Shown here: positions 6,436 through 12,580 of the stretch, in pieces | How positions within the stretch are numbered: position 1 is the first letter of the stretch | How the letters are laid out: the number at the start of each line of letters is the position of its first letter | From: Gammaproteobacteria bacterium | GTDB lineage: Bacteria; Pseudomonadota; Gammaproteobacteria; Nitrosococcales; Methylophagaceae | DNA: 12,580 nucleotides | Assembly (NCBI GenBank): GCA_002402245.1 | Contig: NVVP01000015.1 | Location: 21,314-33,893, forward strand | Reading direction: 5' to 3' | Notes under the pieces: generated by a model | Database searches by the model: none | What the model was told of the DNA's origin: nothing | Seen by the model: the letters and a program-made list of their open reading frames with translations, nothing else | Program-made: the position numbers and the translations under genes

Positions 6436-8232
6436 TTATTCTGCAGTAGGTTCCGCTATCACAGCCGCTTTACGTAAACGAATATTCAGCTCTTTTAATT
6501 GTGGCTCACTAACTGCACTTGGTGCATCCGTTAACAAACAACTCGCTGATTGTGTTTTAGGGAATGCCATCACTTCACGAATAGAAGATGAGCCTGTCAT
6601 CAACATCGCTAAACGGTCAAGACCAAATGCTAAACCACCATGAGGAGGACAACCAAAACGTAATGCTTCTAATAAGAAGCCAAATTTATCATCAGCTTCT
6701 TCTTGTGAAATGCCTAATAACGTAAATACTTTATTTTGCACATCCGCATTATGAATACGCATTGAACCACCGCCTAACTCGGTACCATTCAATACCATAT
6801 CGTAGGCACGTGATAAACATTTAGCAGGATCAGTATCTAATAATCCTAAGTCCTCTTCACGAGGAGCGGTGAACGGGTGATGTAATGCTGTCCAACGATT
6901 AGATTTTTCATCCCAATCAAACATTGGGAAATCAACAACCCATAATGGCTGCCAACCTTCTTTCACTAAACCTAAATCATGAGCCACTTTAATTCGTAAG
7001 GCACCTAATGCTTCATTAACAATATTAACGCTATCTGCACCAAAGAACACAAGATCACCTGTTTGTGCTTCTACACGCTTCATAATGTCAGCAACCACAT
7101 CATCAGGTAAGAATTTCAAAATAGGTGATTGTAGGCCTTCACTGCCAGCAGCAAGATCATTCACTTTAATATAAGCAAGTCCCTTAGCACCATAAATACT
7201 GACATATTTAGTATATTCATCAATGGCTTTACGACTTAAGCTTGAGCCGCCTGGCACACGTAATGCGGCAACACGGCCTTTGTCATCATTAGCTGGGCCA
7301 GAGAAAACTTTAAAATCAACGTCTTTCATTAAATCGCTAATTTCAACTAACTCTAAGTCAATTCGTAAATCAGGTTTATCACTACCATAGCGCGTCATTG
7401 CATCTGCGTAGCTCATGCGAGGGAATGGATTCGGTAGATCTTGCTCTAAAGTATTAGCAAATAAGCCACGGATCATTTCTTCCATCATGCCCATCAAATC
7501 TTCTTCTTCAACGAATGAAGTTTCGATATCTACTTGGGTAAATTCAGGTTGACGATCTGCACGTAAATCTTCATCACGGAAACAACGTACGATTTGATAA
7601 TAACGATCCATACCTGCGACCATTAATAATTGTTTAAACAACTGCGGTGATTGTGGCAATGCAAAAAAGTCGCCTTGATGAGTACGACTTGGTACCAAAT
7701 AATCACGTGCGCCTTCAGGAGTGGCTTTAGTTAAGATTGGCGTTTCAATATCTAAGAAACCATTGTCATCTAAAAAGTTACGTAAATAACGCGTTAATTT
7801 TGCACGAAAACGTAATTTTGTCTGCATTTCTGGGCGACGTAAATCAATATAACGATGACGCAAGCGCACGTCTTCATTAACGTCTGCTTTTTCTGTCAAT
7901 GGGAATGGCGGTGTTTCAGCACTGTTAAGGATCTCTACTCGCTTAGCAACGATTTCAATTTTACCGCTTTTAAGGTCGCTATTATCACTGCCACTTGGAC
8001 GCAGGCGAACAGTACCTTCAATTTCCAATACATATTCACTACGTACCCGTTCTGCAATTGCAAAGCTTGCTTCATCTTCAGGATTACATACGATTTGAAC
8101 TAAACCTTCACGATCACGTAAGTCGATAAAAATAACCCCACCATGATCTCGGCGGCGGTGCATCCAACCCGCAACAGTAACAGTTTGTCCATCCAATGTT
8201 TCGTTAACATCGCCGCAATAATGGCTACGCAT
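6436..8232 (-). CDS. aspS: Aspartyl-tRNA synthetase, probably non-discriminating (Asp/Asn)
   Basis: This is a class IIb aminoacyl-tRNA synthetase of bacterial type, 598 residues. The N-terminal OB-fold anticodon-binding domain spans about 1-105. The catalytic core has motif 1 near 153-167, motif 2 with FRDEDLRADRQPEFTQ (218-233) and motif 3 in GLAFGLDRL (533-541). The bacterial GAD insertion lies around 290-420. His30 (in RRRDHGG) and Gly81 occupy positions where published work on the Pseudomonas aeruginosa enzyme links His and Gly to relaxed tRNA specificity; E. coli has Leu at the first. From this I infer that it also makes Asp-tRNA-Asn for amidation by GatCAB, which is not in the window. 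Start MRSHYCG matches the Pseudomonas enzyme. It lies downstream of DUF502 with a 67-nt gap. Confidence 0.97.
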   Translation of the reverse strand: MRSHYCGDVNETLDGQTVTVAGWMHRRRDHGGVIFIDLRDREGLVQIVCNPEDEASFAIAERVRSEYVLEIEGTVRLRPSGSDNSDLKSGKIEIVAKRVEILNSAETPPFPLTEKADVNEDVRLRHRYIDLRRPEMQTKLRFRAKLTRYLRNFLDDNGFLDIETPILTKATPEGARDYLVPSRTHQGDFFALPQSPQLFKQLLMVAGMDRYYQIVRCFRDEDLRADRQPEFTQVDIETSFVEEEDLMGMMEEMIRGLFANTLEQDLPNPFPRMSYADAMTRYGSDKPDLRIDLELVEISDLMKDVDFKVFSGPANDDKGRVAALRVPGGSSLSRKAIDEYTKYVSIYGAKGLAYIKVNDLAAGSEGLQSPILKFLPDDVVADIMKRVEAQTGDLVFFGADSVNIVNEALGALRIKVAHDLGLVKEGWQPLWVVDFPMFDWDEKSNRWTALHHPFTAPREEDLGLLDTDPAKCLSRAYDMVLNGTELGGGSMRIHNADVQNKVFTLLGISQEEADDKFGFLLEALRFGCPPHGGLAFGLDRLAMLMTGSSSIREVMAFPKTQSASCLLTDAPSAVSEPQLKELNIRLRKAAVIAEPTAE

Positions 8233-8269
8233 AATTATGTCCAGTTTTTCAAAAATAGTTTTAAGTTAT

Positions 8270-8289
8270 ATTGTAGCCTTAACTACAAT
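8270..8289 (-). promoter_or_regulatory. Perfect inverted repeat in the DUF502-aspS gap
   Basis: ATTGTAG and CTACAAT form a perfect 7-bp inverted repeat around a 6-nt centre, about 37 nt upstream of the aspS ATG. On the minus strand the second arm contains TACAAT, a 5/6 match to a sigma70 -10 box, but no good -35 is correctly spaced. It could be an operator, a weak hairpin affecting readthrough into aspS, or chance in A+T-rich DNA. Confidence 0.3.
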
Positions 8290-8299
8290 GCTAAATTGT

Positions 8300-8929
8300 T
8301 CATTTGCTAACAGACTTCTCCGCCAGCAAATTATCTTTTTCCCATGGTGGTACAACAACCCCCATAGATATAATCATTTTAAGGCCATCTTCAACAGCCA
8401 TATCCAGTTCAACCACTTCGTTTTTCGGTATCATCAATACAAAACCAGAAGTAGGGTTGGGTGTAGTGGGAATAAATACGCTCACTACATCTACTCCCGT
8501 CTTGGCTTGTACTTCACCCAAATTATCTGACGTCATAAAGGCTAAACTCCATACGCCTTTACGTGGATATTCTACCAAAAGTACTTTACGAAATGACTTT
8601 CCATCTGAGGCTAACACCGCCTCCATAATCTGTTTAATACCCGCATATAAAGAGCGTACCAGTGGAATTCTTGCTAATAAAGACTCCCAGGCACCGACGA
8701 GACGCCTACCGAGCAAATTAGCAACAATCATCCCCGTAGCAAGTACTAATATAATAGATAACAGCACACCAAGACCGGGGATATGTATTCCTAATAAATT
8801 ATCAGGCTGATATTCTTGTGGAAGTAATAATAGTGTCCGGTCTAAAAAACCTACAATTGCCCGCACCACCAAAAAGGTCACCCCTAAAGGCATCCATACT
8901 AACAGTCCCGCAATAAGGTATTTTTTCAT
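8300..8929 (-). CDS. DUF502 family membrane protein
   Basis: This 209-residue inner-membrane protein of the DUF502 family, which includes the plant COV/LCV proteins, has no established bacterial function. Two hydrophobic helices are clear, about residues 4-26 and 50-75. The conserved patch RIPLVRSLYAGIKQ follows, then a soluble domain with GVDVVSVFIPTTPNPTSG and a proline-rich VPPWEK near the end. GGAGG lies upstream, though only 3 nt from the ATG, which is rather short. The gene is 12 nt after the FmdB-type gene. The trio fmdB-DUF502-aspS is a recurring arrangement in gammaproteobacteria as I recall it. Co-transcription with aspS is inferred from strand and spacing only. Confidence 0.9.
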   Translation of the reverse strand: MKKYLIAGLLVWMPLGVTFLVVRAIVGFLDRTLLLLPQEYQPDNLLGIHIPGLGVLLSIILVLATGMIVANLLGRRLVGAWESLLARIPLVRSLYAGIKQIMEAVLASDGKSFRKVLLVEYPRKGVWSLAFMTSDNLGEVQAKTGVDVVSVFIPTTPNPTSGFVLMIPKNEVVELDMAVEDGLKMIISMGVVVPPWEKDNLLAEKSVSK

Positions 8930-8932
8930 TTT

Positions 8933-8937
8933 CCTCC
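8933..8937 (-). promoter_or_regulatory. Ribosome-binding site of the DUF502 gene
   Basis: GGAGG (CCTCC on the + strand) lies just upstream of the ATG at 8929 with only 3 nt between. It is the best match in the window apart from pilC. It confirms this start even though the spacing is tight. Confidence 0.55.
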
Positions 8938-8941
8938 CACT

Positions 8942-9181
8942 CTAATCTGAGTTTTCAGTAGATTTATTCTTAGTACTCTCAGCAATATTACGTTTTGTGC
9001 CGGTTTTAAAGTCTGTTTCATACCAACCATCCCCTTTCAAACGGAAACCAACAGCTGAAATTAACTTCCTTAATTTCGCTTCATCACAAGCAGGGCAATG
9101 TACTAAAGGATCATCACTCATTTTCTGTAGTGCTTCAAACTGATGTTCACAACCACCACAACGATATTCATATAAAGGCAT
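8942..9181 (-). CDS. FmdB/CxxC_CXXC_SSSS-type zinc-ribbon protein
   Basis: This is a 79-residue zinc-ribbon protein of the family named after FmdB, a putative regulatory protein of formamidase/amidase expression. The true function of most members is unknown. It begins MPLYEYRCGGC, the family signature, and has two CxxC knuckles (C8/C11 and C29/C32) that should bind one zinc ion. GFRLKGDGWYETDFK is the usual conserved second half, and the tail is Ser/Thr/Asn-rich, charged and probably disordered. It is the first gene of the left-pointing operon. A candidate promoter lies about 65 nt upstream in the divergent intergenic region. No amidase gene is close by, so the historical name should not be read as function. 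Confidence 0.92.
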   Translation of the reverse strand: MPLYEYRCGGCEHQFEALQKMSDDPLVHCPACDEAKLRKLISAVGFRLKGDGWYETDFKTGTKRNIAESTKNKSTENSD

Positions 9182-9245
9182 TAATTTGCGCTCTCATTCT
9201 ATTTCCCTACAAAATGTAAGAATCTACTTTGTGTATAACCGCATG

Positions 9246-9251
9246 ATTATA
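9246..9251 (-). promoter_or_regulatory. Candidate -10 box for the fmdB-DUF502-aspS operon
   Basis: TATAAT on the minus strand (ATTATA on +) is a perfect sigma70 -10 hexamer, 64 nt upstream of the FmdB ATG. No good -35 lies 16-18 nt upstream; the preceding CGG only partly resembles an extended -10. Transcription would start near 9239, leaving a leader of about 58 nt. Confidence 0.4.
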
Positions 9252-9276
9252 CCGAAAAACTCACCCCAAGGCTTTA

Positions 9277-9302
9277 TTGACTTAACCTTGCCACCTGATA
9301 AT
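9277..9302 (+). promoter_or_regulatory. Candidate promoter of the ABC exporter gene
   Basis: TTGACT (9277-9282) is a good -35 match and GATAAT (9297-9302) a 5/6 -10 match, but the 14-nt spacer is shorter than the usual 16-18. The -10 is inside the palindrome CTGAT-A-ATCAG (9295-9305), which would suit control by a repressor or by DNA distortion. This is speculative. Confidence 0.27.
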
Positions 9303-9319
9303 CAGCTAAACTCCTTGCC

Positions 9320-11083
9320 ATGAAAGATCACCATGATTGGAAAGCTATCCGTAGTCTATTGCCTTATTTATGGCAATTTAAAGAACGTGTTGCTTTAGCT
9401 CTGCTACTACTGACATTCGCTAAACTAGCCAATATCGGTATCCCTCTTGCACTAAAATCAACCGTTGATGCGCTCGATCCCCAGCAGCAAGATATAATCT
9501 ATCTTCCTATTGCCATGCTACTCACCTACGGCCTATTGCGCTTAGCCGGTAGTTTATTTAGTGAATTACGCGATGCCTTATTTGCCAAAGTCATCTTCCA
9601 CTCTATTCGGCGTATCGCTGGCAATATATTCAGCCACCTACACTCTTTATCTCTGCGTTTTCACCTACAACGTCAAACAGGCGGAATATCTCGTGATCTT
9701 GAACGAGGATCAAGAGGAATTAGTTTTTTACTTAATTTCATGATTTTCAATATTCTACCTACCTTAGTAGAAATAGCCTTAGTCACCATTATTTTGCTCA
9801 ATCTATACGACAGTATATTTGCCATTATTACCACCACCACAATACTCCTATACATAGCTTACACCTTAGTTATTACCGAATGGAGAATGCGCTTTCGACG
9901 CGAAATGAATGAACTGGATTCTCAGGCTAATAATCAAGCTATTGATAGTTTATTAAATTATGAAACCGTTAAATATTTTAATAATGAACAATTTGAGTTG
10001 CAGCACTATGATGAAAAACTATCTCATTGGGAAAGTGCCGCGATCAAAAATCAAACATCGCTGTCACTGTTAAATATTGGCCAGGGAGTTATTATTGCAA
10101 CCGGCCTCACCATCTTAATGTTACTCGCAGGCCAAGGTGTTGTTGATGGCGATCTGAGTTTAGGTGATCTGATATTAATCAATGCCTTTCTGCTACAACT
10201 TTATGTGCCCCTCGGTTTTTTAGGTTTTGTTTATCGTGAGATTAGACATTCACTCACAGATATTGAGCGTATGTTCTCCTTATTAGAGCAACCTAGAGAA
10301 ACAATGGATACAGCTGAAGCCGTTGAATTAAACGTTTCTGGAGGAGAAATAAAATTTAACAATGTATCGTTTAGTTATGACGATAACCGTAAAATTCTAC
10401 ATGATCTTAATTTTACTATTGAGGCAGGAAAAAAACTGGCTATTGTCGGTGCCAGTGGCTCAGGAAAATCGACCTTAGTACGGCTACTATTTCGTTTTTA
10501 CGACTTAAATTCGGGTAGCATTACCATTGATGACCAAGATATTAGCACCGTGCAACAGCAAAGTCTGCGTGAGGCAATCGGCGTAGTGCCACAAGATACC
10601 GTTTTATTTAATAACTCTATTTATCAGAATATTCTCTACGGTAATACTCAAGCGGATAAGCAAGCCGTGATTGCAGCTGCAAAGCAGGCGCATATTCATG
10701 ATTTTATCGACAATTTGCCTGAAGGTTATGACACGCAAGTCGGTGAACGTGGACTCAAATTATCGGGTGGAGAGAAGCAACGAGTGGCAATTGCTAGAAC
10801 CTTATTAAAATCTCCGCCTATCCTCATTTTTGATGAAGCTACATCAGCATTAGATAGCCATGCAGAGAAAGAGATTAACCAGCAACTTCGCACTATCAGT
10901 GCCAATAAAACTACGCTGGTTATAGCCCACCGTTTATCGACCATTATTGATGCTGATACTATTATTGTGTTAACTCAAGGTAGAATTAGCGAACAAGGTA
11001 CCCATAAACAATTATTAGCAAAAAAATCTCACTACGCTACAATGTGGGCTTTACAACAAACGCAAGGAAGCCTCGATGACTAA
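9320..11083 (+). CDS. Atm1/HMT1-type ABC exporter half-transporter
   Basis: A fused membrane-ATPase half-transporter of 587 residues that should work as a homodimer in the inner membrane. Six helices lie within about 20-310. RQTGGISRDLERGSRGISF (118-136) and SLLNYETVKYFNNE (210-223) are signatures of the Atm1/HMT1 branch, not MsbA. R189, R193, N252 and Q255 match, at a constant offset of 17, the residues recalled as binding glutathione in Novosphingobium Atm1 (R206, R210, N269, Q272). This suggests export of glutathione-linked metals or persulfides. The ATPase domain is complete: Walker A GASGSGKST (377-385), Q-loop Q425, LSGGE (481-485), Walker B ILIFDE (501-506) and H537. The ATG has no Shine-Dalgarno sequence. 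It overlaps the next gene by 8 nt. Confidence 0.93.
   Translation: MKDHHDWKAIRSLLPYLWQFKERVALALLLLTFAKLANIGIPLALKSTVDALDPQQQDIIYLPIAMLLTYGLLRLAGSLFSELRDALFAKVIFHSIRRIAGNIFSHLHSLSLRFHLQRQTGGISRDLERGSRGISFLLNFMIFNILPTLVEIALVTIILLNLYDSIFAIITTTTILLYIAYTLVITEWRMRFRREMNELDSQANNQAIDSLLNYETVKYFNNEQFELQHYDEKLSHWESAAIKNQTSLSLLNIGQGVIIATGLTILMLLAGQGVVDGDLSLGDLILINAFLLQLYVPLGFLGFVYREIRHSLTDIERMFSLLEQPRETMDTAEAVELNVSGGEIKFNNVSFSYDDNRKILHDLNFTIEAGKKLAIVGASGSGKSTLVRLLFRFYDLNSGSITIDDQDISTVQQQSLREAIGVVPQDTVLFNNSIYQNILYGNTQADKQAVIAAAKQAHIHDFIDNLPEGYDTQVGERGLKLSGGEKQRVAIARTLLKSPPILIFDEATSALDSHAEKEINQQLRTISANKTTLVIAHRLSTIIDADTIIVLTQGRISEQGTHKQLLAKKSHYATMWALQQTQGSLDD
11064..11070 (+). promoter_or_regulatory. Ribosome-binding site of the secreted protein gene inside the exporter gene
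   Basis: AAGGAAG ends 5 nt before the ATG at 11076 and lies within the last codons of the exporter gene. It supports that overlapping start and translational coupling of the pair. Confidence 0.6.
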
Positions 11084-11651
11084 GCTACTGATAATCCCAC
11101 TATTATTTTTAATCTCGCTTCCGACTATGGCTGATTGGCAAGTTGAAAGTTTTACTCACGAAGCCACAAAAACTGAAACTCACTCTGCAATGGTAAGAAA
11201 TGAAGCAGGCTTTGAACTGGCTATTTTCAAGTCAGCTAAAGGTATTGTGTGGTTAGATTTCAGTTTGTCAGACTATGACTTCTCTGAACTGTCACAAAAT
11301 CAACTACCTACATTTCAGATCGATAATAAAAAACCAGTGCAACTTATTCGCGGCTTTGTTGCCACCATTGTGCCTGAAGATGAAGGCATTAATGCAATTG
11401 TAGTCAGTGATGCTGAGACTATTTCAACTGATAAAGATTTTAGCGTAAATCATATTATTTCTGAACGCTTACCTGAGCGGGTTATTGCGCCTATATTCCA
11501 AGGGGCTTCTCGACCACATTTTGGAACAGTAGAATCACTAATGCAAGGTCAGCAGATTCAATTCAGCTATGTATTGCTCGATGGTACGGAAGGTAATACA
11601 TTGTTTACTTTAAAAGGGGCTAAAGAAGCTATTAGCTCTATTCTGCATTAA
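11076..11651 (+). CDS. Secreted protein of unknown family, coupled to the ABC exporter
   Basis: I do not recognise this 191-residue protein. The N-terminus is a clear Sec signal peptide: MTK, a hydrophobic core to about residue 16 and likely cleavage after TMA (residue 19), leaving a mature protein beginning DWQVESF. The remainder has no cysteines or membrane helices. It looks beta-rich, with alternating hydrophobic and polar stretches such as FELAIFKSAKGIVWLDFSL and a C-terminal IQFSYVLLDGTEGNTLFTL followed by a short helix. The layout (W near the mature start, an L-x-G-x-x-x-A-type end) faintly recalls IalB-like periplasmic proteins, but this is only an impression. It overlaps the exporter gene by 8 nt with an internal ribosome-binding site, so the two are co-expressed and it may act on the periplasmic side of that exporter. 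Confidence 0.8.
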   Translation: MTKLLIIPLLFLISLPTMADWQVESFTHEATKTETHSAMVRNEAGFELAIFKSAKGIVWLDFSLSDYDFSELSQNQLPTFQIDNKKPVQLIRGFVATIVPEDEGINAIVVSDAETISTDKDFSVNHIISERLPERVIAPIFQGASRPHFGTVESLMQGQQIQFSYVLLDGTEGNTLFTLKGAKEAISSILH

Positions 11652-11775
11652 AAGATTCAGAACTATAGATATTTAATTCCTACATTCCATTCTTAGCAAA
11701 ACATTATTGTTACGGATAAATTTAGAAAGGTGATTTCTTTGCTTAGTGAAAATAAGTTGCACCACTCAAATAGTC
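11652..11775. other. Convergent intergenic gap without a clear terminator
   Basis: This A+T-rich 124-nt stretch lies between two converging genes. The only fold noticed is AGAAA-GGTGA-TTTCT near 11725-11739, a weak 5-bp stem on the + strand. No strong stem followed by T residues was found on either strand, so the ends of both transcripts are not explained by visible signals. Confidence 0.4.
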
Positions 11776-12276
11776 TCAGATGCCACTATCTCTTTTGGTA
11801 ACCAAGCACTGAGTACCATGATTAACACTACTTAAAGTAGCATTTTGCGTTAAGTTTTTCTTATGCCTAAGAAAGAAACTATTTTCACTTAATCTACCAA
11901 TAAATTTCCATTTTTTGAATACTTGCTCACGTACCGTAGTACATGTTTCAGGAAGGGTAAATGCCTCGATATAGGACACTTCACAACCAATTTTATCGAT
12001 GGGCATCGCATTAAATTGGATATGAGATTCTTGATCATGATAATCAATGACACCCACAATCGTGATTGGGTATTTATCTGCATTACGCTTGGGTTGATCA
12101 ACATATAAGCGGTGTTCATTTTTGCCGATTATCTTCTCGGCCAATGTGATTAATTGCAGCTCACATTGCTCAATATTATTTTCATCCACAATCGCTTTCA
12201 TTGAGTTTTCTGCATGAACTAACGGTGCTGACATCAGCGCCGCACAAAAACTAATTAATGCTATTTTCTGCTGCAT
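11776..12276 (-). CDS. Secreted four-cysteine protein of unknown family, next to Sco
   Basis: I do not recognise this 166-residue protein. It has a typical Sec signal peptide, MQQK followed by a hydrophobic core and VHA, with cleavage likely after residue 22. The mature part holds four cysteines (C38, C98, C112, C157), an even number compatible with two disulfides in the periplasm. The chain is otherwise polar, with charged Lys/Arg-rich stretches near 120-145. ATG at 12276 follows GAGAGG (minus strand) by 4 nt; that site overlaps the stop of the upstream SCO1/SenC-like gene, which ends 9 nt before. The pair is therefore probably translated together, and a role in redox or copper handling is possible but only inferred from position. 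The gene has plausible codon structure and is not a shadow. Confidence 0.75.
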   Translation of the reverse strand: MQQKIALISFCAALMSAPLVHAENSMKAIVDENNIEQCELQLITLAEKIIGKNEHRLYVDQPKRNADKYPITIVGVIDYHDQESHIQFNAMPIDKIGCEVSYIEAFTLPETCTTVREQVFKKWKFIGRLSENSFFLRHKKNLTQNATLSSVNHGTQCLVTKRDSGI

Positions 12277-12280
12277 AAGG

Positions 12281-12286
12281 CCTCTC
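12281..12286 (-). promoter_or_regulatory. Ribosome-binding site overlapping the sco stop codon
   Basis: GAGAGG on the minus strand begins with the final G of the sco TAG stop codon and ends 4 nt before the ATG of the four-cysteine protein. This points to coupled translation. Confidence 0.5.
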
Positions 12287-12580
12287 TAATTAACTAAAGA
12301 GCTAGCGGTTTCTTGCTCAGTAAGAGATTCAACGTCCTCTTCCATCATCTGTTTCAACCTAGCAGCTAACTCTATTGGTGTTGTGCTGTGACTCATTGTT
12401 CTTATTAACTTACCCGTCTTATCGAGCATATAAAACTGTGATGAATGATCAACATCATAACCATCAGTCTCACCTTCAAGATCTTTGATATCGAAATAAA
12501 CACCATATTGGCGGGTAACAGCCTTTATTTGTGCCTCAGTACCAGTAACAGCAATTAGGTCATCGTTATAGCGGTGACTA
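12286..12580 (-). CDS. SCO1/SenC family protein, C-terminal part (5' end off window)
   Basis: The minus-strand frame is open from the right window edge to a TAG at 12286-12288, giving the last 97 residues. It matches the C-terminal half of SCO1/SenC thioredoxin-fold proteins, periplasmic membrane-anchored chaperones that deliver copper to cytochrome c oxidase (CuA) or act as thiol reductases. The sequence LIAVTGTEAQIKAVTRQYG is the usual family region. GYDVDHSSQFYMLDKTGKL contains the conserved histidine that joins the CxxxC cysteines in copper binding; those cysteines would lie further right, outside the window. The C-terminal tail after LKQMMEE is acidic and Ser/Thr-rich and probably extra to the core fold. 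It sits 9 nt before the four-cysteine protein gene. Identification rests on this partial sequence only. Confidence 0.85.
   Translation of the reverse strand, partial: SHRYNDDLIAVTGTEAQIKAVTRQYGVYFDIKDLEGETDGYDVDHSSQFYMLDKTGKLIRTMSHSTTPIELAARLKQMMEEDVESLTEQETASSLVN

Noticed and set aside
8237..8530. + strand open frame (97 codons) beginning in the aspS upstream gap
   Set aside because: It runs antisense into DUF502 and has a composition (many aromatic, Asn and His residues) unlike a real protein. It is treated as chance in A+T-rich DNA.
8304..8810. Long + strand open frame (168 codons) opposite the DUF502 gene
   Set aside because: It is antisense to a recognised family member with conserved motifs. 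Its translation resembles no protein I know and is rich in Thr/Ser, as expected of a shadow frame.
9208..9218. TACA-AAA-TGTA palindrome near the fmdB start
   Set aside because: Four-base arms in A+T-rich DNA are expected by chance and nothing nearby supports a binding site.
11889..12119. Alternative frames on both strands within the four-cysteine protein gene
   Set aside because: They lack signal peptides, ribosome-binding sites and recognisable motifs. The 166-residue frame has all the marks of the real gene and abuts the sco stop.
1..12580. CRISPR array, insertion sequence, prophage, tRNA or rRNA genes
   Set aside because: I saw no regularly spaced repeats, transposase or integrase motifs, terminal inverted repeats or tRNA-like cloverleaf sequence. 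Nearly all of the window is accounted for by protein genes.

Overview
The window reads as chromosomal DNA of a gammaproteobacterium with moderately low G+C (about 40% by eye). The evidence is the gene set and its order. Type IV pilus genes run into coaE-zapD-yacG, an arrangement known from Pseudomonas and, in part, from E. coli. ZapD is restricted to Beta/Gammaproteobacteria, and the AspRS closely resembles the Pseudomonas type. I cannot name the genus. The two ends of the window cut through genes: pilB at the left and a SCO1/SenC-family gene at the right.

Left block, + strand, 1-4713: pilB (3' part), pilC and pilD, for assembly and pre-pilin processing of type IV pili. They are followed by coaE (last step of coenzyme A synthesis), zapD (FtsZ bundling) and yacG (zinc protein inhibiting gyrase). 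pilB-pilC-pilD are separated by 3 nt each. There are short gaps with possible hairpins before coaE and before zapD.

Middle block, - strand, 9181-4729: a probable six-gene operon transcribed right to left. Its order is an FmdB-type zinc-ribbon protein, a DUF502 membrane protein, aspS, a CHCC zinc-finger protein, mutT and nadA. The last three overlap by 8 and 4 nt. nadA converges on yacG with only 15 nt between the stop codons. The AspRS has His30 and Gly81, the residues associated with non-discriminating AspRS, so it may also charge tRNA-Asn.

Right block: a divergent 138-nt intergenic region at 9182-9319 separates the fmdB operon from a + strand pair. That pair is an Atm1/HMT1-type ABC exporter half-transporter and a small secreted protein of unknown family, overlapping by 8 nt. 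Converging on them from the right edge is a - strand pair: a SCO1/SenC-like copper/thiol protein (3' part) and an unknown secreted protein with four cysteines in its mature part.

Most of the window is housekeeping and I do not see a clear new system such as a defence island, phage, CRISPR array or IS element. The best leads for novelty are the two unrecognised secreted proteins, one coupled to a probable glutathione-linked exporter and the other to a Sco protein. Next come the tRNA-charging specificity of AspRS and some small intergenic symmetric elements.
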